Below are positions 33,430 to 42,640 of a stretch of 64,000 nucleotides of DNA, one piece after another. Position 1 is the first letter of the stretch. Every line of letters begins with the position of its first letter. This DNA comes from Saccharofermentans sp. (GTDB lineage: Bacteria > Bacillota > Clostridia > Saccharofermentanales > Saccharofermentanaceae). The translations under genes and the position numbers were made by a program. Under the pieces are notes generated by a model that was given only the letters and a program-made list of their open reading frames with translations, did not search any database and had not been told where the DNA came from. The stretch spans positions 1 through 64,000 of the forward strand of contig JAILMW010000021.1 in assembly GCA_024692235.1 (NCBI GenBank), in the 5' to 3' direction.

Positions 33430-33601
33430 TCGTGACAGTGACTAAAGTAAGTCCTTCTTCGCGAAATGCAGAGCTTCCGGTATTCGTCAAGGGCTTTGAC
33501 CATGTCGTGACACTGTCTTAACATTATCTTAATTCGTTGTTGACTTAGTATTAAATCGGCAGTCTTACCATAAAGACATCCAAAGAAAAGAGGACGCCGA
33601 T

Positions 33602-33928
33602 ATGGAAAACACAGCTTCTAAGAAATACATGAATATCCCCATGACTCTTGAACTTAACAACAAGGAGCTTTGCAGGAAGTTAGCAGGAGAGATCTATGAG
33701 CACCATGAGATCACAGGCATGAGCTTAAGTCAGCTTTACTGCGAGATATTCGCACATGCATATGTATTTTCCGTCTTCAGATTTATTCCCGGCTTTATTA
33801 AGAATACGGCCCCTGCAAAGAGGATCTACAGGAGCGTAGCAGACGGCGTAGATCTTGAAGATGACGGTGATTCCCTTGTAAGACGGATCTTCTACAGAGT
33901 TATCTGGCTCATGCCTTCGTTTGCTTGA
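33602..33928 (+). CDS. Hypothetical protein, 108 aa
   Basis: No family is recognised. The protein is helical with a central hydrophobic stretch (YVFSVFRFIPGFIKN) and ends HRVIWLMPSFA-like (YRVIWLMPSFA). GAGG lies upstream of the ATG. It stands alone between two gaps of 170 and 210 bases and is closed by a terminator, so it is a single-gene unit. TTGACT at 33540-33545 is a possible -35 box, without a clear -10. Confidence 0.45.
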   Translation: MENTASKKYMNIPMTLELNNKELCRKLAGEIYEHHEITGMSLSQLYCEIFAHAYVFSVFRFIPGFIKNTAPAKRIYRSVADGVDLEDDGDSLVRRIFYRVIWLMPSFA

Positions 33929-33987
33929 ACATAGCAGACAGTGATACTATCGATCAAATTCTTTTTGAATGATTATCGTACGTATAC

Positions 33988-34025
33988 AGGTGTCCTTAAG
34001 CTATCTTAAGGGCGCCTTGTCATTT
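33988..34025 (+). terminator. Rho-independent terminator
   Basis: AGGTGTCCTTAAG (33988-34000) and CTTAAGGGCGCCT (34005-34017) pair over 13 positions with two G-U pairs, loop CTAT. TGTCATTTTT follows. Confidence 0.75.
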
Positions 34026-34142
34026 TTGTTGATCTTTTCTCGTAGGAAAAAATTGTAATATTTCTCGGACAAATATAAAAAGAATTTATGCTAAAATATT
34101 TTTGCGAGTGTGTCATATAGAGAAGTTATTGAGGTGGGTTAC

Positions 34143-34655
34143 ATGAGAAGATTATACAAGATACTGGCTATCGGTCTGGCTGCGATCATCTTGACCGGTG
34201 TTATCAGAAGTTGCCTGATCGCTCCCAAGGATTGGTATCAGATGACATTAAGATACTATAAGGAAGGTTATAGTAGCAGTTGGTCTAATGAGCGACCTGA
34301 TCTTAAGGTCTACGATGTGCTGAAGAATCGTCCCAGCAAGTCCGGTTATCTTCTTACGGATCTTGACGGCGACGGTGACGACGAATTGCTTATAGGATTT
34401 ACTGATATCGCAGGTGCTACAAGATTTACCGATATCTATACCTGGACAAGATCCGACGGTGCGCACAGAGCTCTTACGAGGGGCGACGGATGTTATATCT
34501 ATCTTTGTGCCGATAATGTTATCAGAGTCGATTCGTTCAGCGGCACTGATGTCGTATCCCAGTTCTTAAAGTACGATCACAAGAGTGATTCCTTCACTGA
34601 AGTAAACGGTGAATATGCTCCTAAGATCATGAATCTTAATTCGTTCTGGGGGTAA
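34143..34655 (+). CDS. Membrane-anchored protein with Ca-binding-like repeat
   Basis: The protein has 170 residues from an ATG with GAGGTGGG upstream. The N-terminal signal-anchor (ILAIGLAAIILTGVI) is followed by an extracytoplasmic part. It contains LLTDLDGDGDDELLIG, resembling a VCBS/FG-GAP or EF-hand-like calcium-binding segment, with Asp/Gly-rich loop. Binding of calcium is therefore possible. Otherwise the function is unknown. Confidence 0.6.
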   Translation: MRRLYKILAIGLAAIILTGVIRSCLIAPKDWYQMTLRYYKEGYSSSWSNERPDLKVYDVLKNRPSKSGYLLTDLDGDGDDELLIGFTDIAGATRFTDIYTWTRSDGAHRALTRGDGCYIYLCADNVIRVDSFSGTDVVSQFLKYDHKSDSFTEVNGEYAPKIMNLNSFWG

Positions 34656-34676
34656 GACTTTCCCACGACTTTTATG

Positions 34677-34707
34677 AGGTCTCGGAGGATATGCTCCGGG
34701 GCCTTTT
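34677..34707 (+). terminator. Terminator upstream of the GH2 operon
   Basis: AGGTCTCGGAG (34677-34687) pairs with CTCCGGGGCCT (34694-34704), with two G-U pairs, and TTTT follows from 34704. It ends the Ca-binding-like gene. Confidence 0.7.
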
Positions 34708-34811
34708 ACTATGTTATCTTTAAGAGAATATCAGGGTAATTCAAATGCAATTACCCTTCTTCGAATGTTAAAATCTAAGAGATAAAGAGAGTGCATTCGG
34801 AGGACCGTTTT

Positions 34812-37157
34812 ATGTCTTTGAAGATACCCCTTAATAACGACTGGACTTATAATGATGACTTTGATTCTCTGCCTTCCGGCAAGATGGTTCGTATACCTCA
34901 CACAGTAGCGGAAACTCCCTTTAACTATTTCGATGAGAGTATATATCAGAAGATCTCAGGTTACAGGAAAGAGTTTGAATTCCCGAAGGATGCAGAAGGT
35001 AAGCGAGTCTTTATCGTATTCGAAGGTGTCGCACATAAGGCGGATGTCTTTATAAACGGTAAGGAAGCCGTATCTCACGGATGCGGATATACAGCCTTTG
35101 AAGCAGATATCACGGATCTTCTTAAGAAGGATGCCTTGAATGAAGTCAAGGTCCGTGTCGACAGTAACGAGACTTTAAATATTCCTCCTTTCGGCTTTGT
35201 TATAGACTACATGACGTATGGAGGTATCTACAGGGAAGTTCATCTTGAGATAAGACCCGATAATTACATAAAGGATGTATTTTCAAGGGGAACGGCTTCA
35301 GGTAAGCTCGAGCTTGATGTGACTTTCGCGAAGAAGGAAGAAAGCTACGATATCTCACTTACTAAGAAGGATTCCGAGGAGAAGGTATTCTCTGCTGAAG
35401 GTATAGAAAGTACGCACTTTGCAGGCAAGGTAGAAGGCATAAGAAAGTGGGATCTTGATTCTCCTGAACTTTACGAACTTACCGTGACTTCAAAGGACGA
35501 CAGTTTCACGACTGCTATAGGCTTCAGAGATTCCGAGTTCAGGTCTGACGGCTACTATCTTAACGGAAAGATGGTTAGGATAAGAGGCCTTAATCGCCAC
35601 CAGTCCTATCCTTATGTCGGATATGCTATGCCTTCTTCCATACAGAAGTACGATGCGGATATCCTTAAGAATGAGCTTGGCGTTAATGCCGTAAGGACAT
35701 CTCACTATCCTCAGTCGAGGCATTTTGTAGACAGATGCGATGAGATAGGACTTCTTGTATTTACCGAGATCCCGGGGTGGCAGCATATAGGAGACGAGCC
35801 CTGGAAAGAGCAGGTCGTAAAGAACGTAGAAGAGATGGTAATGCAGTACAGGAACCATCCTTCGATAATCCTCTGGGGCGTTCGTATAAATGAGTCTGTC
35901 GACGACGACGAGCTCTATAAGAAGACTAATTCTCTTGCAAGAAGCCTTGATCCTACAAGACCTACGGGAGGCGTTCGCTACTTAAAGAAAAGCAGCTTTC
36001 TTGAAGATGTCTATACTTATAACGACTTCAGTCACGACGGAAAGACCCCGGGTGTCGAGCCTAAGCGCAAGATAGTAACAGACCCTGAGGCACCTTATCT
36101 TGTGACGGAATATAACGGACACATGTTCCCGACAAAGGCATTCGACTGCGAGGAGCACAGGTTGGAACATGCGCTTCGCCACGCGAACGTACTTGATGCC
36201 GTAGCCGGTTTTGACGATATCGCAGGTTCCTTCGGATGGTGCTTCTTCGACTACAATACGCATCAGGATTTCGGTTCCGGTGATCGTATCTGCTACCACG
36301 GCGTAACTGATATGTTCAGGAACTCCAAGCAGGCGGCATATGTCTACAGTGCCTGCGGCGATATAAAAGAGCCTTTCCTTGAGGTAAGTTCATCCTTCGA
36401 TATAGGAGAGCATCCTGCGGGCAATCGCGGTAAGACATATATCTATACCAACTGCGACAGCGTGAAGATGTATAAGAACGATCTCTTTATAAAGGAATAT
36501 ACTCACGCGGATTCGGAGTATAAGAACCTTAAGAATGCTCCTATCTTCATTGACGATTATATCGGTGATCAGATGAAGAAGAACGAGGGTTTCTCGGAAA
36601 GGCAGAATAAGATCGTCAAGGAAGCCATGAACTATATTGCCGTCTACGGCATGAATAATATCCCCGTTAAGATCAAGATGAAGCTTGCAGAAGCCATGGC
36701 TCTGTACCACATGAAGTTCGAAGATGCATATCTTCTCTTCGGTAAGTACATAGGCAACTGGGGTGGAACTACACTGAAGTTCGTCTTCGAAGGGTATAAG
36801 GACGGCAAGCTCGTAAAGACCATAAATAAGACTGTATTCCATAAGCTTCATATAGAGGCGATATGTTCTTCTGATGTCCTTCGCGAAAGTGACACTTACG
36901 ACGTAGCTGCAGTAAGGCTCTTTATTAAGGATGAGTACGGCAATATCCAGCCTTTCTTTATGGACAGCCTTCCAATGAGCATAGAAGGTGCAGGCGAGAT
37001 CATAGGCCCTAAGAGCGCGAGGATCAACGGAGGTATGGGCGGCACATACATTAGGACTACAGGTAAGGGGAAGATCACTCTCAAGATCAGTTGCCCTGAA
37101 GGCTTCGAAGGTATCTTCGAAGAGAATGAGACAGTACTGGAGTTTGAAGTAAGATGA
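34812..37157 (+). CDS. Glycoside hydrolase family 2 enzyme
   Basis: The protein has 781 residues from an ATG with GGAGG (34799-34803) 8 bases upstream. The domains follow GH2 order: an N-terminal sugar-binding jelly roll (residues about 1-170), an immunoglobulin-like domain, then a TIM barrel with GLNRHQSYP. Acid/base Glu361 lies in GVRINES and the nucleophile Glu433 in VTEYNGH. It should be a retaining beta-galactosidase, beta-glucuronidase or beta-mannosidase, but the exact sugar is not determined. No signal peptide is present, so it acts in the cytoplasm. Its stop overlaps the next gene by 4 bases (ATGA). Confidence 0.88.
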   Translation: MSLKIPLNNDWTYNDDFDSLPSGKMVRIPHTVAETPFNYFDESIYQKISGYRKEFEFPKDAEGKRVFIVFEGVAHKADVFINGKEAVSHGCGYTAFEADITDLLKKDALNEVKVRVDSNETLNIPPFGFVIDYMTYGGIYREVHLEIRPDNYIKDVFSRGTASGKLELDVTFAKKEESYDISLTKKDSEEKVFSAEGIESTHFAGKVEGIRKWDLDSPELYELTVTSKDDSFTTAIGFRDSEFRSDGYYLNGKMVRIRGLNRHQSYPYVGYAMPSSIQKYDADILKNELGVNAVRTSHYPQSRHFVDRCDEIGLLVFTEIPGWQHIGDEPWKEQVVKNVEEMVMQYRNHPSIILWGVRINESVDDDELYKKTNSLARSLDPTRPTGGVRYLKKSSFLEDVYTYNDFSHDGKTPGVEPKRKIVTDPEAPYLVTEYNGHMFPTKAFDCEEHRLEHALRHANVLDAVAGFDDIAGSFGWCFFDYNTHQDFGSGDRICYHGVTDMFRNSKQAAYVYSACGDIKEPFLEVSSSFDIGEHPAGNRGKTYIYTNCDSVKMYKNDLFIKEYTHADSEYKNLKNAPIFIDDYIGDQMKKNEGFSERQNKIVKEAMNYIAVYGMNNIPVKIKMKLAEAMALYHMKFEDAYLLFGKYIGNWGGTTLKFVFEGYKDGKLVKTINKTVFHKLHIEAICSSDVLRESDTYDVAAVRLFIKDEYGNIQPFFMDSLPMSIEGAGEIIGPKSARINGGMGGTYIRTTGKGKITLKISCPEGFEGIFEENETVLEFEVR

Positions 37158-38071
37158 GAAGAGTACATGACAGAAAGCTACGTATAGCTCTTGCGATCTT
37201 ATCGGCAGTATTGTGCCTGGTATGTATATCCACAACTGTATTTGCGGCTGATCAAGGTCCCAAGCCTTCGATAAAGATCACGATAAAGAATCCGCCGGAA
37301 GGTGATTACTATGTCGCTCTTCTTGAGAGTGGTAATGGTCCCATGCTCAATGAGTACGAATACGATGTGGAATACGGTTATGTCGATGAGAACCCGATCA
37401 ACGAGATCTTTTATTCTTACTTTGAAGACGGATATAGACTTCATTTATCACCTGTAGGCAGTAATATACTCCCAAGCTGTGATAATCACGAATATAGATT
37501 CGGATATATGGTCCCCGGTACCTTTAAGGTAATGGTAGTAACAGCCGACGGTCAGGTCTTTGTAAGTAATGACATTACGCGAAAGGCATTTTACGCCGAG
37601 TGTGTATACGATCATCAGACGGGAATACTTGTAGAACGTATGACCTTCAGGAGTACGGCAAAGTATCTGACGACGGCTATTATCTGCTATGTTATTACTC
37701 TTGTACTGGAAGCATTTATCTTGCGGCTTTTTCACTATCCGTACGGAAGGAATAAGCGACCTTTTATACTGATCAATACAGTCACGCAGGTGTTCCTGAA
37801 TTTTATCGTAGTTATCGTACCGCTGGCTATAAAGAGTCTGTCATCTAGCATGATGACCGCTTTTCTCTGGCTGTTCGCCGATATCATCGTTATGGTGATC
37901 GAAGTCATATATCTGAGGCCCCGACTTAAGGATTACAAGGGTGAGATAAGAAAGACCAAGACCGGCCTTTGTGTAGTACTGGCTAATATCGTAAGTGTAT
38001 TGGCAGACCTGCCGATCTATCTCATTCTGGTTCCCGTTTTAGAATTCTATTCGCGATATATAATGATATGA
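37154..38071 (+). CDS. Membrane protein with an N-terminal signal and four membrane segments
   Basis: The 305-residue protein begins with a hydrophobic signal (LAILSAVLCLVCISTTVFAA), followed by an extracytoplasmic domain (about 35-165) with a NPPEGDYYVALLESG stretch. Four membrane segments then occur (about 175-195, 210-230, 235-255, 275-295). The family is not recognised. It is coupled to the GH2 gene (ATGA) and to the GNAT gene that follows (ATGA), so it may partner the sugar-processing enzyme as a surface or sensing component. That role is inferred. Confidence 0.6.
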   Translation: MRRVHDRKLRIALAILSAVLCLVCISTTVFAADQGPKPSIKITIKNPPEGDYYVALLESGNGPMLNEYEYDVEYGYVDENPINEIFYSYFEDGYRLHLSPVGSNILPSCDNHEYRFGYMVPGTFKVMVVTADGQVFVSNDITRKAFYAECVYDHQTGILVERMTFRSTAKYLTTAIICYVITLVLEAFILRLFHYPYGRNKRPFILINTVTQVFLNFIVVIVPLAIKSLSSSMMTAFLWLFADIIVMVIEVIYLRPRLKDYKGEIRKTKTGLCVVLANIVSVLADLPIYLILVPVLEFYSRYIMI

Positions 38072-38478
38072 AGGATATGCAGATAAGAGAATACAGTGAA
38101 TATAACGAGGATGAGATCGTAAGCCTTTATTCTGATGCGGGATGGATCGCATATATGAAGGATACAGACAGCATGAAGAAGGGATACGAGAATTCGCTCC
38201 TTATCCTGGGTGCATACGACGGCGACGATCTTATGGGTATCGTCAGGGTCGTAGGTGACGGACATACCATCGTTTTTGTTCAGAATTTACTGGTGTACAA
38301 TAGATACCAGCGGCAGGGCGTCGGTACTGCTCTTCTTAAGGCAGTGCTGGAGCGCTATCGCGATGTCCGTCAGATAGAATTGGTTACGGATGATACGGAC
38401 AAGACCAAGGCATTCTATGGTTCTGTAGGCTTCAGGCCTTTAGACGATATAGGATGCTGCGGGTTTATGAGATGTTGA
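38068..38478 (+). CDS. GNAT-family N-acetyltransferase
   Basis: The 136-residue protein has the acetyl-CoA loop NRYQRQGVGTALLKAVLERY and a late strand FYGSVGFRPL. The substrate is unknown. The start overlaps the stop of the preceding membrane protein and it precedes a small membrane protein. The acetyl-CoA loop motif Q/RxxGxG is intact. Confidence 0.87.
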   Translation: MKDMQIREYSEYNEDEIVSLYSDAGWIAYMKDTDSMKKGYENSLLILGAYDGDDLMGIVRVVGDGHTIVFVQNLLVYNRYQRQGVGTALLKAVLERYRDVRQIELVTDDTDKTKAFYGSVGFRPLDDIGCCGFMRC

Positions 38479-38499
38479 ACAGAAACGTGAGGATTATTT

Positions 38500-38691
38500 A
38501 TGTACGACATGATCAAGATGGTATTTGCACTTATTGCACTGGGATGCGGAATCTATATGGTTATCTGTCCTAAGCTTGCTACCAAGAAGGAGATGCGTGA
38601 GGATCCTGAAGTAGTAGCAAAGACAAGAAAGAGCGGTATCATCATTACTGTCTGCGGTATCCTGCTCGTTGTTCTGAACGTTGTCATATGA
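38500..38691 (+). CDS. Small two-helix membrane protein, DUF6199-like
   Basis: The 63-residue protein has an N-terminal membrane segment (MVFALIALGCGIYMVIC) and a C-terminal one (IIITVCGILLVVLNVVI) joined by a charged loop. It resembles the DUF6199 group of tiny membrane proteins (helical pair, PxxxxK loop), though the match is weak. GAGGATT lies upstream of the ATG. It lies between two GNAT genes and overlaps the second by four bases, so they are one transcript. Confidence 0.5.
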   Translation: MYDMIKMVFALIALGCGIYMVICPKLATKKEMREDPEVVAKTRKSGIIITVCGILLVVLNVVI

Positions 38692-39200
38692 GACTAAGAC
38701 ATTATATCTCTGATAAGGACTTTGAACGTATAAAGAACTGGATCGCCGATGAGAGAATGCATGCCATGTGGTGTGCGGATCGATTTGAGTATCCCCTGAA
38801 TAAGGATAATTTTGACAATTATCTCGACAAGATAGCTTCTGAGCGTGAAGACTACGCTCTTGTTGCGACTACTGACGACGATATCACCGTAGGCTTTCTC
38901 TGTTATGGCGTAAATTATGAGACGAATGAGGGTATGCTCAAGTTCGTGATCGTCGATCCTGAAGTAAGAGGTAAGGGCATAGCCGGGAAGATGCTGGACC
39001 TTATCGTCAGATACGGATTTGATATCACCAATGTCGATATAGTTCACCTTAATGTCTTTACGGAGAACCCCCGTGCTAAGCGATGCTATGAGAAAGCAGG
39101 CTTCGTCGAAAGGAACACTACGCCTGAAGCATTCTCTTACAAAAATGAGATGTGGGGAAGGTGCAATATGGTGATAGGAAAAGATCACATCCGACATTGA
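38688..39200 (+). CDS. GNAT-family N-acetyltransferase
   Basis: The 170-residue protein has the acetyl-CoA loop VDPEVRGKGIAGKMLDL and the late strand RCYEKAGFVERN, as in RimJ/RimL-type GNATs. The substrate is unknown. The ATG overlaps the small membrane protein stop by four bases (ATGA). It closes the 34812-39200 transcription unit. Confidence 0.87.
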   Translation: MRLRHYISDKDFERIKNWIADERMHAMWCADRFEYPLNKDNFDNYLDKIASEREDYALVATTDDDITVGFLCYGVNYETNEGMLKFVIVDPEVRGKGIAGKMLDLIVRYGFDITNVDIVHLNVFTENPRAKRCYEKAGFVERNTTPEAFSYKNEMWGRCNMVIGKDHIRH

Positions 39201-39385
39201 TAGCGTGTTTTTTACAGAATCTAAATTCAGATATTTCAAGGTCGTTTATCGCAAGATAAGCGGCCTATTTGTATCAGATGAGAGAAATAAGACAGACGGC
39301 AAGAAACTGACAAAAATAAGTCTTGTAAGAAGAATTTGATATTATGTTATAATAAGATGAAGTTCTAGTTCAAAGGAGGGCTTAT

Positions 39386-39757
39386 ATGAGTCTATCAGAT
39401 CTTTTTAGGAATGCGCAGGCATCTAATCCGTTTACGGACAATATGTCTATCAGGAATAACTTCGACGGATCTATAAGCAACCCGTCCTGGGAGCAGTTCC
39501 AGGATTATATCACTAAGGTCGAGCAGAATCCCCAGGAATATCTGGTAGTTGAATTGCCGACTGCAAATAACGGTATAAAGTTCGTACAGGCATGTTCCAT
39601 CGCAGAGGATTATCCCATCCAGATCGGTATGGAGAAGGATGGCGAGATAGCACTTCTCGAGAAGGTAACTGATGAGATCGAGTTCGAGCTCATCATCAAG
39701 AAGTTCTTCACGGAAGGCATAGTTGAAGGCATCGAGGATTACAAGCCTACTACATAA
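39386..39757 (+). CDS. Hypothetical protein, 123 aa
   Basis: Family unknown. The protein is soluble and acidic, with LSDLFRNAQASNPF at the N-terminus and a conserved-looking EYLVVELPTANNGIKFVQ strand pair. AAAGGAGGG (39372-39380) precedes the ATG. TATAAT at 39348-39353 is a good -10, with TTGTAA at 39323-39328 as a weak -35 at 19 bases. It is a single-gene unit followed by two hairpins. Confidence 0.55.
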   Translation: MSLSDLFRNAQASNPFTDNMSIRNNFDGSISNPSWEQFQDYITKVEQNPQEYLVVELPTANNGIKFVQACSIAEDYPIQIGMEKDGEIALLEKVTDEIEFELIIKKFFTEGIVEGIEDYKPTT

Positions 39758-39779
39758 TCCATTCTGATTAATATATACG

Positions 39780-39890
39780 GATTTCGATCGCGACGGTTAT
39801 ACTGCCGGTCGGAATCGTTTATTAAGCGCAAAATTGTTAACAGATCGGTACCAATGGTCAAGCGGATCACGGTACCGATCTTATTATTTT
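39780..39890 (+). terminator. Two tandem terminator-like hairpins
   Basis: The first hairpin pairs GATTTCGATCG (39780-39790) with CGGTCGGAATC (39806-39816) using two G-U pairs and is followed by GTTTATT. The second pairs AGATCGGTACC (39842-39852) perfectly with GGTACCGATCT (39871-39881) and is followed by TATTATTTT. Together they end the hypothetical gene at 39757. The 245-base gap also has a TTGACA at 39903-39908 that could start the next transcript. Confidence 0.65.
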
Positions 39891-40002
39891 AAACGTATGT
39901 TCTTGACAAAGAACCTCACATAAGCGAAAATATGTTTGTTAAATCGAAGCGAGAAAGTATAGTAAGTTTGGATCTCGTTAGGGAAGGATTGGACAGATAG
40001 TG

Positions 40003-40596
40003 ATGTCTGATATCAGCAACAGACCTGAATTAAGTAATGATATGGACGGGAAGACCTTCGGTCAGTGGTACTGGCTGAAGGAGGAACTCGTCTCTTTTTG
40101 TAGGGAGAACGGACTTCCCGCATCAGGAAGCAAGGAAGAACTGTCGACACGTATAAGCCGTTATCTGGATTCAGGTGAGATAGTTGTACCCGTAAGAAGG
40201 AATTGTTCTAAGATATCACCCTCTTCTATTACTTTAGATTCTCTTATTGAGGATAACTTCGTATGCTCTGAGAAGCACAGAGCATTCTTTAAGTCGCAGT
40301 TAGGCGATAGTTTCTCGTTCAATGTAGCATTTCAGAAATGGCTCAAGAGTAATAGCGGTAAGACTTATGCCGATGCTGTCTCTGCTCACCGTGAGATCAA
40401 AAGCAGCAGTAAGGGTAAGCGTAAGTCAATAGATAAACAGTTCGAATATAATACATATATCAGGGACTTCTTTGGAGATAATAAAGGCAGATCTCTTGAA
40501 GATGCCATACGTTGCTGGAAGTACAAGAAGAGCAGACCCGGATCTAATCGCTATGAGAGGGAAGATCTTATTATCCTTAAGGAGTATACAGAATGA
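40003..40596 (+). CDS. SAP-domain protein with a DUF6434-like C-terminus
   Basis: The 197-residue protein has a SAP motif near the N-terminus (LKEELVSFCRENGLPASGSKEELSTRI), a DNA-binding helix pair, then a second block (ITLDSLIEDNFVCSEKHRAFFK) that resembles DUF6434. A nucleic-acid-binding role is likely. Upstream, GGGAAGG lies about 15 bases before the ATG, and a GTG at 40000 is also possible. It overlaps the next gene by four bases (ATGA). Confidence 0.65.
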   Translation: MSDISNRPELSNDMDGKTFGQWYWLKEELVSFCRENGLPASGSKEELSTRISRYLDSGEIVVPVRRNCSKISPSSITLDSLIEDNFVCSEKHRAFFKSQLGDSFSFNVAFQKWLKSNSGKTYADAVSAHREIKSSSKGKRKSIDKQFEYNTYIRDFFGDNKGRSLEDAIRCWKYKKSRPGSNRYEREDLIILKEYTE

Positions 40597-41492
40597 GTGT
40601 TGTAGATATAAAAGCAGCAGAGAGATTTATAAAGGATACTGCAAGACCTCTGGAGAGATCTTTGTATTCGTTTTACTTCGAGAACGGAAGTTCTCAGGAT
40701 ATCGTATCTGAGCTTGAAGCATATCAGAATTCGGACGGAGGATTCGGTAAAGCCTTGGAGGCTGATAACTGGAATCCCAGATCTAATCCTATTGCTACTA
40801 ATGACGCGATAATTACTTTATACAGAACAGATACACTAAGAAGCGCATGTAAGATGGTACGAGCTATCGTATCTTACCTTGCTTCTCACGATTCCTTTGA
40901 TGAGGAGAAGAGAAGGTGGCTCTTTGCCATAGACAGCAATAAGGACTACCCGCATGCTATATGGTGGGAGAAGAAAGACGACGGGATCATGGGGTTCAAT
41001 CCGACAGTATCCCTGGCCGCATTTATGGTATGTTATGGTCCCGATAAAGAATACTATACTTCCATTGTCCGTGAAGGATTTGCTTCCTTGTCGGGATTAA
41101 AGGAACTCGGCGATACACTTAAGTGCTATCTTGTTGCTTATGAGCTTTTAAAGTCTAATTACATAACTGACGTAATAGACCTTCAGGGAGCAAAGGTCGA
41201 GCTTGGACTTAAGATAAGAGAGATGATCTGTAAGGATACGTCAAAGTATGGTGTAGAGTATGTATTGACTCCTTCTGATATCTTCTGCGGAACATACGAT
41301 GAATTCGTATCAGATGATATAAAGGTGCTTATAGATGCCGAGAAGGATATACTTGGTTCTATACAGCAAGAAGACGGCGGCTTTGATATATCCTGGCAGT
41401 GGTATACGGACTATAAGGAATTTGAAGAAGCAAGAGATATGTGGAGACCGCGAGTAACTCTGGATAAACTGCTCTTTGCCTCAGGATGGTGA
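40593..41492 (+). CDS. Prenyltransferase/squalene-oxidase-repeat-like protein
   Basis: The 299-residue protein has alpha-toroid repeats such as ELEAYQNSDGGFGKALEADN and ILGSIQQEDGGFDISW, the QxxDGGFG pattern of terpene cyclase/prenyltransferase-like proteins. The catalytic Asp motif is not evident, so a binding or structural role is likely. It is coupled to the SAP-domain gene. A long AT-rich gap with no promoter precedes the pair. Confidence 0.6.
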   Translation: MSVVDIKAAERFIKDTARPLERSLYSFYFENGSSQDIVSELEAYQNSDGGFGKALEADNWNPRSNPIATNDAIITLYRTDTLRSACKMVRAIVSYLASHDSFDEEKRRWLFAIDSNKDYPHAIWWEKKDDGIMGFNPTVSLAAFMVCYGPDKEYYTSIVREGFASLSGLKELGDTLKCYLVAYELLKSNYITDVIDLQGAKVELGLKIREMICKDTSKYGVEYVLTPSDIFCGTYDEFVSDDIKVLIDAEKDILGSIQQEDGGFDISWQWYTDYKEFEEARDMWRPRVTLDKLLFASGW

Positions 41493-41566
41493 TAGTTTGG
41501 AAAACTCCTTGTGGTATTATATGAACTTATTAAGTTATGTCAGATCACATAAAGGAGAATGAAGCT

Positions 41567-42082
41567 ATGAGCCTTCGAACGATAATGATATTTCCCAAGT
41601 TCAAAGATATGGATGTCATTGACGATATAAGAGACAGATTCGATCCCTTGGCAAAGCTTGTAAGACCGCATATAACACTGGTCTTCCCCTTTGAGCATGA
41701 TATGAGTAACGAAGAACTTACTAAGATCCTTGATAACAGATTAAGTGAGATAGATCCTTTTGATCTTGAGATGCACGGCTTTAATAAACAAGCTGAAGAG
41801 TTCGGAAACTATCTTTTTCTGGACATTACCAAAGGCAAGGATGTTATAACTAAGATCCACGATATTCTATATGCCAATGAATTTAAGGCATGCGATAAGG
41901 GATATGTATATGACCCTCACATGACTGTAGGCAAGGTAGAGACTACTCTTATCTTGGACGAAGCATACGAAGAGATAAAGGATATAGATAATACATTCTC
42001 ATGTAGGGTGGATACGATCTCTGTTGAGGTAATAGGACCTGATGAGGAATCGATAATCGTGATAGAAAATAAGCTAAGCTGA
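41567..42082 (+). CDS. 2'-5' RNA ligase/cyclic phosphodiesterase-like protein
   Basis: The protein has 171 residues from an ATG with AAAGGAG (41551-41557) upstream; the ATG at 41537 lacks a binding site. Two HxT motifs occur, HITLVFPF (about 36-43) and HMTVGK near 120, as in the 2H phosphoesterase superfamily. It should cleave 2',3'-cyclic phosphates or act on RNA ends. It is followed by a hypothetical gene and a Nudix gene. Confidence 0.82.
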   Translation: MSLRTIMIFPKFKDMDVIDDIRDRFDPLAKLVRPHITLVFPFEHDMSNEELTKILDNRLSEIDPFDLEMHGFNKQAEEFGNYLFLDITKGKDVITKIHDILYANEFKACDKGYVYDPHMTVGKVETTLILDEAYEEIKDIDNTFSCRVDTISVEVIGPDEESIIVIENKLS

Positions 42083-42102
42083 ATAATTCTAAGGAGGATT
42101 GT

Positions 42103-42633
42103 ATGAAGGACATTCTTAAGAAAATGATAGTAGATACCATAAATTCTTGGAGTGAAGATGATATCTATGCTATTTCTTTGTTTGTATATGATGACGAGGA
42201 TGATCCGACAAGACCTACTGTGACATTGGGGTTTAATACTGAGAGTTGGTTCGATAATGTTGATCCGAATTATGATGATCCCGAGAAGAGATGGAATTAT
42301 GCATACTGGATCCAGAATCAGGAGATGGAATTCGGATATGACGATACAGCGAAGCTGGTAAGGCAGTGGGTAGAAGATCAAGGCTTTTCCGTTGATGAGA
42401 ATGAAGAAGATGATGATGAAGCTATTACAGAAGCTTTTGTTGCAGTCTTGATCGATATCGTTAAGGAGATCCATGACGCGAAGATACTTACCGCTAAGTT
42501 CGGAAAAGAGCTTCCTATCCTGATACATGAACTTGAGTATTACGATCAGATCGCCAAGCAGAATATCGAAGCTAACGGTGAGGAATTAGTTAAGGAGTTT
42601 TCCGACTGGATCTTTGGTATGTACTTGGACTGA
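42103..42633 (+). CDS. Hypothetical protein, 176 aa
   Basis: The acidic protein has a conserved-looking AISLFVYDDEDDPTRP strand pair, LGFNTESWFDNVDPNYDD and WNYAYWIQNQEMEFGYDD. The pattern is reminiscent of DUF4303-like proteins, but I do not assign it. AAGGAGG (42091-42097) precedes the ATG. It is flanked by the 2H protein and a Nudix gene, at 20- and 7-base distances, and so is in an operon. Confidence 0.55.
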   Translation: MKDILKKMIVDTINSWSEDDIYAISLFVYDDEDDPTRPTVTLGFNTESWFDNVDPNYDDPEKRWNYAYWIQNQEMEFGYDDTAKLVRQWVEDQGFSVDENEEDDDEAITEAFVAVLIDIVKEIHDAKILTAKFGKELPILIHELEYYDQIAKQNIEANGEELVKEFSDWIFGMYLD

Positions 42634-42640
42634 GGTTTAT

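Noticed and set aside
36390..37235. 281-residue minus-strand frame opposite the GH2 gene
   Set aside because: It is a shadow of the GH2 coding sequence, without a start context.
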